Shown piece by piece: positions 20,881 to 29,148 of a DNA stretch of 64,000 nucleotides (its first letter is position 1; each line of letters begins with the position of its first letter). This DNA comes from Georgenia muralis. Its GTDB lineage: Bacteria; Actinomycetota; Actinomycetes; Actinomycetales; Actinomycetaceae. The notes under the pieces are model-generated. The model was given only the letters and a program-made list of their open reading frames with translations, had not been told where the DNA came from and did no database searches. The translations under genes were made by a program, and so were the position numbers. The stretch covers positions 372,001-436,000 of the forward strand of contig NZ_RKRA01000001.1 in NCBI RefSeq assembly GCF_003814705.1, read 5' to 3'.

Positions 20881-21338
20881 GCGGCGTCGTCGTCGGCTCC
20901 CCGGTGCCGGGCACGGCGCTGGCCATGTCGGAGGTGCCCGACCCGGTCTTCGCGGAGTCGATCGTGGGACCCGGCGTGGCGGTAGACCCTCCGCGCGACG
21001 GGGACGTCGACGTCGTCGCCCCGTTCGAGGGCACCCTCGTCAAGCTCCACCCGCACGCGTTCGTCGTCCAGCACGCCTCCGGCCGTGCTGTGCTGGTCCA
21101 CCTCGGTCTCGACACCGTCCAGCTCAAGGGCGAGGGCTTCACCCTCCACGCCGCCGAGGGCGAGACCGTCACCGCCGGCCAGGTGCTCGTCACCTGGCGG
21201 CCCGGCGACATCGCCGAGGGCGGCCGCTCCCCGGTCAGCCCCGTCGTCGCGCTCGACGCCGCCCCGGGTGCGCTGAGCGCGCTCGCGGAGCCCGGCACCG
21301 CCCTCGAGACCGGCGCCGCGCTCTTCGAGTGGGCCTGA
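20877..21338 (+). CDS. PTS EIIA component (glucose family, Crr-like)
   Basis: 153 residues. PFEGTLVKLHPHAFVVQHASGRAVLVHLGLDTVQLKGEGF is the EIIA-Glc core; the HLGLDTV histidine is the phosphorylation site. It passes phosphate from HPr to EIIB. The GTG at 20877 is chosen over the ATG at 20925 (MSEVPDPVF) because it overlaps the small upstream frame; the ATG also lies before the domain and remains possible. Second gene unit of the PTS locus, followed by HPr. Confidence 0.85.
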   Translation: MSGVVVGSPVPGTALAMSEVPDPVFAESIVGPGVAVDPPRDGDVDVVAPFEGTLVKLHPHAFVVQHASGRAVLVHLGLDTVQLKGEGFTLHAAEGETVTAGQVLVTWRPGDIAEGGRSPVSPVVALDAAPGALSALAEPGTALETGAALFEWA

Positions 21339-21451
21339 CACCTCGTCGGTCCCGAGCCACGCCCAGCCAGTCGGCCAGCCCGCGCCGCGCCCGTCCCGCC
21401 CCAGCCCACGCGGCGGCGCCCCCGCCGTCCCGTCCCAGCCCGAGGAGCACC

Positions 21452-21718
21452 ATGCCCCAGCGCAGCGCCGTCATCGCCTCGAGGGTGGGCCTGCACGCCC
21501 GCCCCGCCGCCGTCTTCGTCAAGGCGGCCGCCGCGACGGGGCTGGAGGTGACGATCGGCCGGCCCGGGTCCGAGCCGGTCGCGGCGGACAGCATGCTCGA
21601 GGTCATGACGCTCGGCGCCGGGCACGGCGACGAGGTGGTCCTCAGCGCCGAGGGCGACGGCGCGGAGCGGGCGCTCGAGGACCTCACGGCACTGCTCGCG
21701 ACCGACCTGGACGCCTGA
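21452..21718 (+). CDS. ptsH: Phosphocarrier protein HPr
   Basis: 88 residues. SRVGLHARPAAVFVKAA holds the phosphorylated histidine (H15); ADSMLEVMTLGAGHGDEV matches the second HPr signature around the position-46 serine. HPr takes phosphate from enzyme I (not in this window) and gives it to EIIA. The ATG at 21452 follows CGAGGAG. Having ptsH beside the sugar-specific genes, under a DasR-like site, suggests the general PTS carrier is regulated with this sugar. Confidence 0.95.
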   Translation: MPQRSAVIASRVGLHARPAAVFVKAAAATGLEVTIGRPGSEPVAADSMLEVMTLGAGHGDEVVLSAEGDGAERALEDLTALLATDLDA

Positions 21719-21726
21719 CCTCAGGC
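21713..21726. terminator. Palindrome containing both convergent stop codons (ptsH/purE)
   Basis: GCCTGACCTCAGGC is a perfect inverted repeat that includes the TGA of ptsH and the TGA of purE (read as TCA here), whose stops are only 2 bp apart. It may form a small bidirectional hairpin, but the 2-base centre means only part of the stem can pair. Confidence 0.4.
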
Positions 21727-22248
21727 GCCGAAGCCCACCCGGCCGCCGCGCTGGGCCCGCAGCCGGGCCCCCTTCTCCTGGGCCACCTGACGGAGGCCGT
21801 CCTGGAAGGTCACCATCTGCTCGCGCACGCCGGCGGCACCCTCGCCCTCCCCGGCGCCGAGGATCCGGGCGGCCAGGAGGCCGGCGTTGCGGGCCCCGCC
21901 GATCGACACCGTCGCCACCGGCACCCCGGCGGGCATCTGCACGATCGAGAGCAGGGAGTCCATCCCGTCGAGGTGGCGCAGCGGCACCGGCACCCCGATC
22001 ACGGGCAGGGGTGTCACCGAGGCGAGCATCCCGGGCAGGTGCGCGGCGCCGCCGGCGCCGGCGACGATCACCCGCAGGCCACGCTCGGCGGCGGAGCGCC
22101 CGTACTCGATCATCTCCAGCGCCATGCGGTGCGCGGAGACGACGTCCACCTCCGTCTCGACCCCGAACTCCGCGAGGACGTCGGCGGCCTCCTTCATCAC
22201 CGGCCAGTCCGAGTCCGACCCCATGACGATCCCGACCACCGCGCCCAT
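21721..22248 (-). CDS. purE: N5-carboxyaminoimidazole ribonucleotide mutase
   Basis: 175 residues. [38 protein letters not shown] contains the substrate-binding GSDSD loop and the catalytic SAHR motif; [18 protein letters not shown] and [16 protein letters not shown] complete the class I PurE pattern. It moves the carboxyl group of N5-CAIR to make CAIR in purine synthesis. The ATG at 22248 begins at the conserved strand. Its partner purK lies 1.8 kb away on the same strand, separated by two plus-strand genes. Confidence 0.95.
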   Translation of the reverse strand: MGAVVGIVMGSDSDWPVMKEAADVLAEFGVETEVDVVSAHRMALEMIEYGRSAAERGLRVIVAGAGGAAHLPGMLASVTPLPVIGVPVPLRHLDGMDSLLSIVQMPAGVPVATVSIGGARNAGLLAARILGAGEGEGAAGVREQMVTFQDGLRQVAQEKGARLRAQRGGRVGFGA

Positions 22249-22346
22249 CGCTGCCTCCCGCCCGCCCGGCCGCCACGGCCGGTGCCGGCCACAGTCTCCC
22301 ACGGCGACGTCTCGCCGGGCCGGGCGCCGTCACGCACACTGGTGAC

Positions 22347-23030
22347 GTGCAGACCACCCACCCGACCCGGCCCGCCGCGGGCGTGCGCGCGGACGGCCGG
22401 CCCGGCTTCTGGACCCGGGCCGCGCACGTCCTCGCCGTCCCCGGCGCGCGCCCCGCCCGCGTGGCCACCGACGCGGTCGAAGTCGCCGGTGTCGTCAGTC
22501 TCGTCCTCGCGGCCCCGAGGGGCCCGGTCGCCGTCGCCCTGTTCGCCCTCGTCCTGCTGGGGCTGACCGTCCCGCGGGTCCTGGGCGTTCCCGGATGGCT
22601 CCAGGCCGTCTCGGGGACGGTCGTCGTCGCGGCCGCGTGGGCCGCCCTGCTGGGTCTGTACGAGCGGTGGTGGTGGCTGGACATCGCCGCGCACGCCGCC
22701 GCCAACGGTCTGCTCGCCCTGTTCGCGTTCCGCCTCGTCGTCGCCGGTGGGCTCCTGCCGGTGCCCGGTGGGCCGGCGCCGCGCCGGCTCCGTGCGGGGG
22801 CGGTCCTGGTGACCGTAACCCTGGGCGTGACCCTCGGCGTGGTGTGGGAGCTGGCCGAGTGGTTCGGCAACTCCTTCCTCGACGACGGCATCCTGGTCGG
22901 TTACGAGGACACCCTGGGTGACCTCGTGGCCGGGGCCGCCGGGTCCTCGGTCGCCGGTCTGCTGCTCGCACGCCGCCCGGCGGCGTGGCGGCGCGATCCC
23001 TTGGCGTCGCCGGGACGGCCCGCCCCGTGA
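22347..23030 (+). CDS. Multi-pass membrane protein (DUF2238/YjdF-like)
   Basis: 227 residues with about five to six hydrophobic segments (VVSLVLAAPRGPVAVALFALVLLG, LQAVSGTVVVAAAWAALLG, VLVTVTLGVTLGVVWELAEW). The DIAAHAAANGL motif and the FLDDGILVGYEDTLGDLVAGAAG stretch resemble the YjdF/DUF2238 family, whose function is unknown. The assignment to that family is from memory of the pattern. The start is a GTG at 22347. Its stop overlaps the start of the next glycosyltransferase gene (GTGA). Confidence 0.7.
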   Translation: MQTTHPTRPAAGVRADGRPGFWTRAAHVLAVPGARPARVATDAVEVAGVVSLVLAAPRGPVAVALFALVLLGLTVPRVLGVPGWLQAVSGTVVVAAAWAALLGLYERWWWLDIAAHAAANGLLALFAFRLVVAGGLLPVPGGPAPRRLRAGAVLVTVTLGVTLGVVWELAEWFGNSFLDDGILVGYEDTLGDLVAGAAGSSVAGLLLARRPAAWRRDPLASPGRPAP

Positions 23031-23794
23031 GCGGCCCTGGGACGGGCGGCTCGGTCGGCGCGCGGCGCTGGGCCGAGGTCGGCGTCAGCGTCGTCATCCC
23101 CGCCCGGGACGACGCCGTCGCCCTCGCGGTGTGCCTCGACGCCCTCGCCGCCCAGACGTCCCCGCCCCTGGAGGTGGTGGTCGTCGACAACGGCTCCAGC
23201 GACGACACCGCCGACGTCGCCCGGTCCCGCGGTGCGCGGGTGGTCCACGAACCGGAGCGGGGGATCCCGCAGGCGGCGTCGGCCGGGTACGACGCCGCCC
23301 GGGGCGACGTGATCGCCCGGCTCGACGCCGACTCCGTCCCGCCGCCGGACTGGGTGGCGCGGGTGGGTGCCGCGCTGGCCGGGGGTGCCGACGCCGTCAC
23401 CGGCGTCGGGGTCTTCCACGACCTGCCGCGGGGCACGGCCCGCCTGACGGCGGCCGCCTACCTCGGGGCGTACTACCTCCTCGGGCACGCCGCGCTGGGC
23501 CACCACGCCCTGTGGGGCTCGAACATGGCGTTCCGTCGCGAGGCGTGGCTGGCGGTGCGTTCGCAGGTCCACCGCGACGACGCCGAGCTCCACGACGACA
23601 TGGACCTCGCCTTCGTCCTCGGTCCGGGCCGCCGGGTCGTGCTGGACCGGCGGCTGGTCGTCGGCGTGTCCGGCCGGTCGGTGCGCGGCGGGGCTCAGCT
23701 CCGGCGGCGGTTCCGTCGCCAGTTCCGCACGCTCGCCGTCAACTGGCGCACCGCCCCGCCGTGGCAGCGGTGGGCGGCGCGGCTGGCCGGCTGA
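23027..23794 (+). CDS. Family 2 glycosyltransferase
   Basis: 255 residues. VSVVIPARDDAVALAVCLDALAAQ and VVVVDNGSSDDTADVARSRGARVVHEPERGIPQA are the GT-A nucleotide-sugar binding region; ARLDADSVPPPDW provides the DxD metal motif and DDAELHDDMDLAF an acceptor-side acidic motif. No membrane helix is obvious. The GTG at 23027 overlaps the stop of the membrane protein, so the two are co-translated. The acceptor is unknown. Its stop codon lies within the first unit of a tandem repeat. Confidence 0.88.
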   Translation: MSGPGTGGSVGARRWAEVGVSVVIPARDDAVALAVCLDALAAQTSPPLEVVVVDNGSSDDTADVARSRGARVVHEPERGIPQAASAGYDAARGDVIARLDADSVPPPDWVARVGAALAGGADAVTGVGVFHDLPRGTARLTAAAYLGAYYLLGHAALGHHALWGSNMAFRREAWLAVRSQVHRDDAELHDDMDLAFVLGPGRRVVLDRRLVVGVSGRSVRGGAQLRRRFRRQFRTLAVNWRTAPPWQRWAARLAG

Positions 23795-24013
23795 TCCGGC
23801 GGCCTCGCCGGCTGATCAGCGGGCTCGCCGGCTGATCAGCGACTCCCAGGAAGCGGGGCGACTCCGCAGGAAGCGGGGCGAGTGAGCGGCTGCGGGGGTA
23901 CGACCTCGACGCGCGGCCACGTACTCGACGCGACGCCACGTACTCGACGCGAGGCCACGACCTCGTCGCGGATCCCCGCGGCGTCAGCCTCGGGACGGAC
24001 CCGCGAGGCGTCA
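23786..24013. repeat. Succession of ~20-bp degenerate tandem repeats between two convergent genes
   Basis: The gap between the GT2 and purK stops is almost wholly repeats. First, three ~20-bp units beginning GCCGGCTGATC start at 23786, 23807 and 23827; the first contains the GT2 stop. Then two ~20-bp units with GGAAGCGGGGC (23841-23879), two 19-bp units beginning GTACTCGACGCGA (23921-23958), and two GCGTCAGC copies 27 bp apart, one of which contains the purK stop. No protein-coding frame is supported here. Confidence 0.8.
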
Positions 24014-25228
24014 GCGGTCGACGGTGTCCGGGTCGTCCGCGCCGGTCTCCTCCATGAGGGCGGCGTCGCCGCGCAGGAGCGCCACGGCCGCGTCGGCGGT
24101 GCGCCGCGCGTCCTGGAGGTCCGCACCGGTGACGGTGACGTGGCCGAGCTTGCGGCCCGGGCGCACCTCCTTGCCGTACAGGTGGACCTTGGCCTCGGGG
24201 TGGCGCGCCATGACCTCGGCGTAGGCCTCGCGCGGGTCGGCCAGGTGCGAGCCGAGCAGGTTGACCATGACCGCGGCCGGCGCCCGGACCGAGGTGTCCC
24301 CCAGGGGCAGGTCGAGCACCGCCCGCAGGTGCTGCTCGAACTGGCTGGTGACCGAGCCCTCGATGGTCCAGTGGCCGGAGTTGTGCGGGCGCATGGCCAG
24401 CTCGTTGACCACGAGCCGTGAGGAGCCGTCGTCGGCGTGGACCTCGAACATCTCCACGGCGAGCACCCCGACCACACCGAGACCGGTCGCGATGCGCTCG
24501 CCGATGGTCCTCGCCCGGTCGAGGGTCTCCTGGGAGAGGTCCGGTGCGGGCGCGAGCACCTCGGCGCAGACCCCGTGCTCCTGCACGGTCTGGACCACCG
24601 GCCAGGTGCGCACCTCGCCCGTGCCGTCCGGCCCGCCGCCCGGGCGCCGGGCGACGAGGACCGCGAGCTCCTTGGTGAAGGGCACCTTCTCCTCGGCGAG
24701 CAGGGCCTCGCCGGCGGCCAGAGAACCGAGCCAGTCCGCGGCCTCGTCGGCGGCGCGGACGACGCGGACCCCCTTGCCGTCGTACCCGCCGCGGGCGGTC
24801 TTGACCACCACCGGCCACCCGGTGGCCGCCCCGAACGCGTCGAGCTCCGCGGCTGTGCGCACGGCGGCCCACGCCGGGCAGGGCGCGCCGAGCTCGGTGA
24901 GCCGGCGCCGCATGACGATCTTGTCCTGGGCGTGCACGAGGGCCTCCGGGCCGGGCCGCACCGGCACCCCCTCGGCCTCGAGCTCGCGCAGCAGGTCGTT
25001 CGGGACGTGCTCGTGCTCGAAGGTGAGGACGTCCGCACCCGCCACGAGCGAGCGGACGGCCGCCGCGTCGGCGGCCGCGCCCACCGGCGCGTCGGGCACG
25101 ACCTGCGCGGTGGCCACCGTGGGCGACTCCACGAGGACGCGCAGGTGCACGCCGAGGGCGATCGCCTGCTGCTGCATCATCCGGGCCAGCTGGCCCCCGC
25201 CCACGACTGCCACAATCGGTGCTCCCAC
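24011..25228 (-). CDS. purK: N5-carboxyaminoimidazole ribonucleotide synthase
   Basis: 405 residues. APIVAVVGGGQLARMMQQQAIALGV is the ATP-grasp N-terminal domain; DVLTFEHEHVP, VVVKTARGGYDGKGV and VNELAMRPHNSGHWTIEGSVTSQFEQHLRAVLDLPLG are PurK signatures. It carboxylates AIR to N5-CAIR with ATP and bicarbonate, feeding PurE. Start ATG at 25228. The gap between purK and purE contains two unrelated plus-strand genes. Confidence 0.95.
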   Translation of the reverse strand: MGAPIVAVVGGGQLARMMQQQAIALGVHLRVLVESPTVATAQVVPDAPVGAAADAAAVRSLVAGADVLTFEHEHVPNDLLRELEAEGVPVRPGPEALVHAQDKIVMRRRLTELGAPCPAWAAVRTAAELDAFGAATGWPVVVKTARGGYDGKGVRVVRAADEAADWLGSLAAGEALLAEEKVPFTKELAVLVARRPGGGPDGTGEVRTWPVVQTVQEHGVCAEVLAPAPDLSQETLDRARTIGERIATGLGVVGVLAVEMFEVHADDGSSRLVVNELAMRPHNSGHWTIEGSVTSQFEQHLRAVLDLPLGDTSVRAPAAVMVNLLGSHLADPREAYAEVMARHPEAKVHLYGKEVRPGRKLGHVTVTGADLQDARRTADAAVALLRGDAALMEETGADDPDTVDR

Positions 25229-25262
25229 GATGGGCGAGCCTATCCGCGGTTACCCTGACGTG

Positions 25263-25838
25263 GTGACGACGTTCCGCGGGCAGGACACCCCCGCGACCGC
25301 GGCGGGCACCGACCGCGCCGAGCCGGGACACCCCCGCACCGACCGCGCCGAGCCGGGACACCCCCGCACCGGCCTGCTCGGGCGGCTCCTGCGCGGCCAG
25401 AGCCTGAGCGCGTGGTTCGTCGAGCTGGTGCGCTTCCTCGCCGTCGGCGGCTCCGCGTACGTCGTCGACGTCGGGCTGTTCAACCTCCTGCGGTTCGGTC
25501 CGGGCGAGCTCCTCGGCGACAAGCCGCTGACCGCGAAGGTCGTCTCGGTCACGGTCGCGGTGGTCGTGGCATGGCTGGGCAACCGGTACTGGACCTTCGC
25601 CGGCTCTCGCCAGCCCTCGCGGCGACGGGAGCTGACGATGTTCGCCCTGGTCAACCTCGGCGGGATGGCGATCGCCGTCGGCGTGCTCGCCATGAGCCAC
25701 TACGTGCTGGGGTTCACCTCCCCGCTGGCCGACAACATCGCGGCCAACGGTGTGGGTCTCGTCCTGGGGACCGCGTTCCGATACGTGTGCTACCGCTACC
25801 TCGTCTTCACCGCCGACGGCGGCGCCGCCCCACGCTGA
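25263..25838 (+). CDS. GtrA-family membrane protein with N-terminal tandem repeat
   Basis: 191 residues. After a ~40-residue soluble head, LVRFLAVGGSAYVVDVGLFNLLRF and three further helices match the GtrA fold (lipid-linked sugar flippase-like or partner of a glycosyltransferase). RYWTFAGSR and FRYVCYRYLVF are typical. The head contains an exact repeat, DRAEPGHPRT twice, encoded by a 30-bp tandem duplication (about 25309-25368). GTG at 25260 or 25263. The last 32 bp overlap the end of the convergent histidine kinase gene. Confidence 0.85.
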   Translation: MTTFRGQDTPATAAGTDRAEPGHPRTDRAEPGHPRTGLLGRLLRGQSLSAWFVELVRFLAVGGSAYVVDVGLFNLLRFGPGELLGDKPLTAKVVSVTVAVVVAWLGNRYWTFAGSRQPSRRRELTMFALVNLGGMAIAVGVLAMSHYVLGFTSPLADNIAANGVGLVLGTAFRYVCYRYLVFTADGGAAPR

Positions 25839-27129
25839 CGAGCGCGCCCTGGGGCAGGACGACGTCGGGGTCGAGCGCGGCCGGGACGGCGTTGAGGAAG
25901 ATCGTGAAGACCGGCGGGCGCCGCTGGCTCAGCTCGAGCCGGCCGCCGTCGGCCGCGACGAGGTCCCGGGCCAGAGCCAGGCCGAGGCCCGTGCCGGACC
26001 CGCCGGAGACGTGCTTGGTGAAGATGTCGGGGGCCAGCTCGTCGTCCACGCCGGGGCCCTCGTCGGAGACGTCGACGAAGACGCCCTTGCCGGTCGCGGT
26101 GCGCCGCGAGACGACGCGGGTGGCGCCCGCCCCGTAGCGCAGCGCGTTCTCCAGCAGCGTGGCCAGGACCTGGGCGAGGGAGCCGGGGGTGGCCAGGACG
26201 GCCAGGCCGGCCGCGTCGTCGAAGACGAGCTCGCGCTTGGCCTTCCGATACGTGCGGGCCCACTCCTCACGCTGCTGCTCGAAGACGTCCCCGAGGTGGA
26301 CCGCCTCGGTGGTGCCGCCGCCGGCGGACCGGGAGGTGCGCAGCAGGTCCTCGACGACGCCGGTGAGGCGCTCGGTCTGCTCCAGCGCCAGGTGGGCCTC
26401 CTCACGCACCTCGTCCTGCTCGCTGAGGGCCTCGATCTCCTCCAGGCGCATCGACAGCGCCGTCAGGGGGGTGCGCAGCTGGTGGGAGGCGTCGGCGGCG
26501 AACTGCCGTTCCGCGGCCAGGCGCCCGGCGAGCCGGTCCGAGGTGCGGGCGAGCTCGGCGGCGACGAGGTCGATCTCCTCGATGCCGGTGGGCTTCATCC
26601 GGGGTCGGACCAGGCCCGAGCCGACCTGCTCCGCCGAGGCGGCGAGGTAGATCAGCGGCGCGGAGAGCTTGCGGGCCTGCCGCCGCGCCACGGCGAGGCC
26701 GACGACGAACGCCGCCACGACGCCCGAGGCGACGAGCAGGATCACGCTGATCGAGCGCCAGCGCACCTGCCACGCGTCGACGTCCATCCGCACGGTGGCG
26801 CCCGAGGGGGTGATCTGCAGGGACCGGACCACGCGGTCGGTGAACACCGGTCCGGCGCGGTACTGCTCGCCGTCGGGCCCCTGGACGAGGATCCCGGCCT
26901 CGAGGTTGACGGTGCCGTCGACCCACGGCTCGAGCATCGAGTCGCTGAGCTCCTGGTCGTTGACCAGGCGCCGCTCGATGGAGCGGCCCAGGGAGGACGC
27001 GCGCAGGTCGAGGGTGGAGCTCTCGGACTCCCACACGAGGATCGCCCCGAAGACGGCCATCGGGACACCGAGGATGAGGACCGCCGCGGTGACCGCGACG
27101 AGGATCATCTGGGTCGCGCGGCGGCGCAC
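25807..27129 (-). CDS. Sensor histidine kinase
   Basis: 440 residues. Two membrane helices (ILVAVTAAVLILGVPMAVFGAI and ISVILLVASGVVAAFVVGLAV) bracket a ~90-residue extracytoplasmic sensor. A HAMP-like linker leads to the dimerisation helix with phosphoacceptor H216 (ADASHQLRTPLTAL), then N-box LLENALRYG, G1 DVSDEGPGV and G2 GTGLGLALARDL. GTG start. It follows the response regulator gene by 6 bp with no clear ribosome binding site, implying coupling. The signal is unknown. Confidence 0.92.
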   Translation of the reverse strand: MRRRATQMILVAVTAAVLILGVPMAVFGAILVWESESSTLDLRASSLGRSIERRLVNDQELSDSMLEPWVDGTVNLEAGILVQGPDGEQYRAGPVFTDRVVRSLQITPSGATVRMDVDAWQVRWRSISVILLVASGVVAAFVVGLAVARRQARKLSAPLIYLAASAEQVGSGLVRPRMKPTGIEEIDLVAAELARTSDRLAGRLAAERQFAADASHQLRTPLTALSMRLEEIEALSEQDEVREEAHLALEQTERLTGVVEDLLRTSRSAGGGTTEAVHLGDVFEQQREEWARTYRKAKRELVFDDAAGLAVLATPGSLAQVLATLLENALRYGAGATRVVSRRTATGKGVFVDVSDEGPGVDDELAPDIFTKHVSGGSGTGLGLALARDLVAADGGRLELSQRRPPVFTIFLNAVPAALDPDVVLPQGALVSVGRRRRRR

Positions 27130-27135
27130 GGGAGG

Positions 27136-27822
27136 CTAGCTCCCGGACGTCTCGAACCGGAAGCCCATCCCGCGCACGGTGGTGATGTACTTCGGGTCGT
27201 TGGCGTCGTCACCGAGCTTGCGGCGCAGCCAGGACACGTGCATGTCCAGGGTCTTCGTCGAGCCGGTCGGGTCGGTCCCCCACACCTCGCGCATGAGGGT
27301 CTCGCGGCCCACGACCGAGCCGGCGTCGCGCACGAGGACGCGCAGCAGCTCGAACTCCTTGGCCGTGAGGTGCATCTCGCGCGTACCGCGGAAGGCGCGG
27401 TGGGCGGCGACGTCGACCCGCACGTCCTGGGCGACGAGCTCGTCCTCCTCGGTGACGTCCCCGCCGGCGCGGCGCAGCAGCGCCCGCACGCGTGCGAGGA
27501 GCTCGGCCAGGCGGAAGGGCTTGGTCACGTAGTCGTCGGCACCGGCGTCCAGGCCCACGACGAGGTCGACCTCGTCGGCCCGGGCGGTGAGGACGAGGAT
27601 CGGCAGGGTCAGGCCCTGGTTGCGGATGTGGCGGGCGACGTCGAGGCCGTCCATGTCCGGCAGGCCGAGGTCGAGGACGACGAGGTCGACGCCGTTGGGC
27701 AGGTCGTCGATCGCGGCCTGGCCGGTGCCGTGGGGACGGACGTCGTACCCCTCCCGCCCGAGCGCCCGGGCCAGCGGCTCGGCGATCGCCGGGTCGTCCT
27801 CTACCAGCAGCACGTTAGTCAC
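27136..27822 (-). CDS. OmpR/PhoB-family response regulator
   Basis: 228 residues. Receiver domain with the acidic pair EDD (8-10), phosphoacceptor D51 (VVLDLGLPDMDG), T79 and K101 (YVTKPF). The winged-helix effector is C-terminal (LTAKEFELLRVLVRDAGSVVGRETLMREVWG, TLDMHVSWLRRKLG, ITTVRGMGFRF). It precedes its histidine kinase. A set of three ~22-bp direct repeats lies 100-166 bp upstream of its start. Confidence 0.95.
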   Translation of the reverse strand: MTNVLLVEDDPAIAEPLARALGREGYDVRPHGTGQAAIDDLPNGVDLVVLDLGLPDMDGLDVARHIRNQGLTLPILVLTARADEVDLVVGLDAGADDYVTKPFRLAELLARVRALLRRAGGDVTEEDELVAQDVRVDVAAHRAFRGTREMHLTAKEFELLRVLVRDAGSVVGRETLMREVWGTDPTGSTKTLDMHVSWLRRKLGDDANDPKYITTVRGMGFRFETSGS

Positions 27823-27922
27823 GCCGTCATCGTAGGACAGAACGTCAACAAAGGGTCAAGCCTTGCTCACCAGGTGGCGTCGTCGCAGGTCAGGGGTGTG
27901 CAGCTCGCCCTGTGGCGGGCCC

Positions 27923-27988
27923 CGGGGCCGGCTGAGGTCTGGCGCGGGCCGGCTGAGATCTCGGCGCGGGTCGGCCGAGATCCCCGTG
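27923..27988. repeat. Three 22-bp imperfect direct repeats between the cyclase and response regulator genes
   Basis: Units at 27923-27944, 27945-27966 and 27967-27988 each begin CGGG and contain GGCYGAG. They lie just after the adenylate cyclase stop (28012, minus strand) and upstream of the response regulator. The 22-bp period is close to two helical turns, which would suit an OmpR-type regulator binding to its own promoter, but the same kind of repeat occurs at other gene ends here. Confidence 0.6.
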
Positions 27989-28011
27989 CAGCTCGGCTGC
28001 GCGTGCAAAGG

Positions 28012-29103
28012 TCAGCCGGGGACCCGACGCAGCTCGTAGGGCATGACCTGGCCCAGCCCCTGCAGGTCGGCGACGTCGCGGGGGACCATGGTGTACCGGC
28101 GCGCGACAGGGGTGAGCGACATCGCCCGGGCCGTGTCCGGGTCCATGAGGATCGCGCCGGGCGGGGCGACGTCGACCAGGCGCGAGGCGAGGTTGACCGT
28201 GGGGCCGAAGACGTCGCCGTTGCGCGAGAGCACCCCGCCCCACACCACGGCCGCCCGCACGGGCAGCATGTTCTCCTTCGCGTGCAGGGCCTCGACGAGG
28301 TCGACGGTCACCTCCGCCGCCGTCGGCAGGTCGTCGGCGACGTAGAGGATGGCGTCACCGATGGTCTTGACCACGCGGGCGCCGTGCGTGGTGATGACGT
28401 CGCGGGAGGTGTACTCGAAGGTCTGGACGAGGTCGGCGAGCGCGCGGGAGCCCAGCTCGGTCGACCGGCGGGTGTAGGCGACCATGTCCACGAACCCCAG
28501 GGCGCGCTGGAGCGGCAGGTGGAAGGGGTCGGTGTCCGGCTGGCGCATCTCCGCCACCTCGGCCTCGGTGCGCACCATGAGGGCACCGAGCTGGCGGCGC
28601 CAGGCGTAGTTGAGCTGGGTCTGGAGGACGTCGACGATGCCGGGCAGCTTGTCGAGCACGACGAGCCGCGCCGAGACGTCGTCGAGGTCGAGGGTGCGCG
28701 CGGCGTGCTCGATGAGGGCCTCGGTCTGCCAGAGCACGAGCCGGTCGGTCATGTGCGACTGCGCCCGCAGGAGCGAGATGACGGCCGTCATGTCCAGGCG
28801 GCCGTCGTCGACGAGCGAGGCCATCTCCTGCAGGGCGGCGACGTCGCCGTCACCGAAGAGGACGACGTCGTCCTGCACGTTGGGGAACGCCATCGCCTTC
28901 CAGAAGGTCCGGGCGAGATCGACCGACACCCCGGCCCGCTGCGCCAGCTCGATGATCGTGTACCGGGCGGGGCCGCCGAGGAGCTGGTCGAGGTGCTCGG
29001 CCACCGTGGAGGACGGCGCGCTGTTCGAGCGCGCCTCGCCGATGTCGTCCGTCCGGTCCGGGACGGCGTCGGGCGCGCCGCTCGTCCCTGGCTCGGTCGT
29101 CAC
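28012..29103 (-). CDS. cya: Class III adenylate cyclase, soluble
   Basis: 363 residues, no membrane helix. Residues ~35-190 are an N-terminal regulatory region similar in layout to mycobacterial Rv1264-type cyclases. The catalytic domain (~200-360) has both metal aspartates (D206 in GFVDMVAYT, D250 in KTIGDAILY), the purine-selecting lysine K246, and the transition-state pair N304/R308 (GPTVNLASRL). It should make cAMP as a homodimer. In Streptomyces the cyclase gene is also next to birA and the carboxylase genes, which supports the assignment. Confidence 0.93.
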   Translation of the reverse strand: MTTEPGTSGAPDAVPDRTDDIGEARSNSAPSSTVAEHLDQLLGGPARYTIIELAQRAGVSVDLARTFWKAMAFPNVQDDVVLFGDGDVAALQEMASLVDDGRLDMTAVISLLRAQSHMTDRLVLWQTEALIEHAARTLDLDDVSARLVVLDKLPGIVDVLQTQLNYAWRRQLGALMVRTEAEVAEMRQPDTDPFHLPLQRALGFVDMVAYTRRSTELGSRALADLVQTFEYTSRDVITTHGARVVKTIGDAILYVADDLPTAAEVTVDLVEALHAKENMLPVRAAVVWGGVLSRNGDVFGPTVNLASRLVDVAPPGAILMDPDTARAMSLTPVARRYTMVPRDVADLQGLGQVMPYELRRVPG

Positions 29104-29148
29104 CGTCGCAGCCTAGCCCGCGACCCGGGCGGGACGTCGGCCCGCGGG

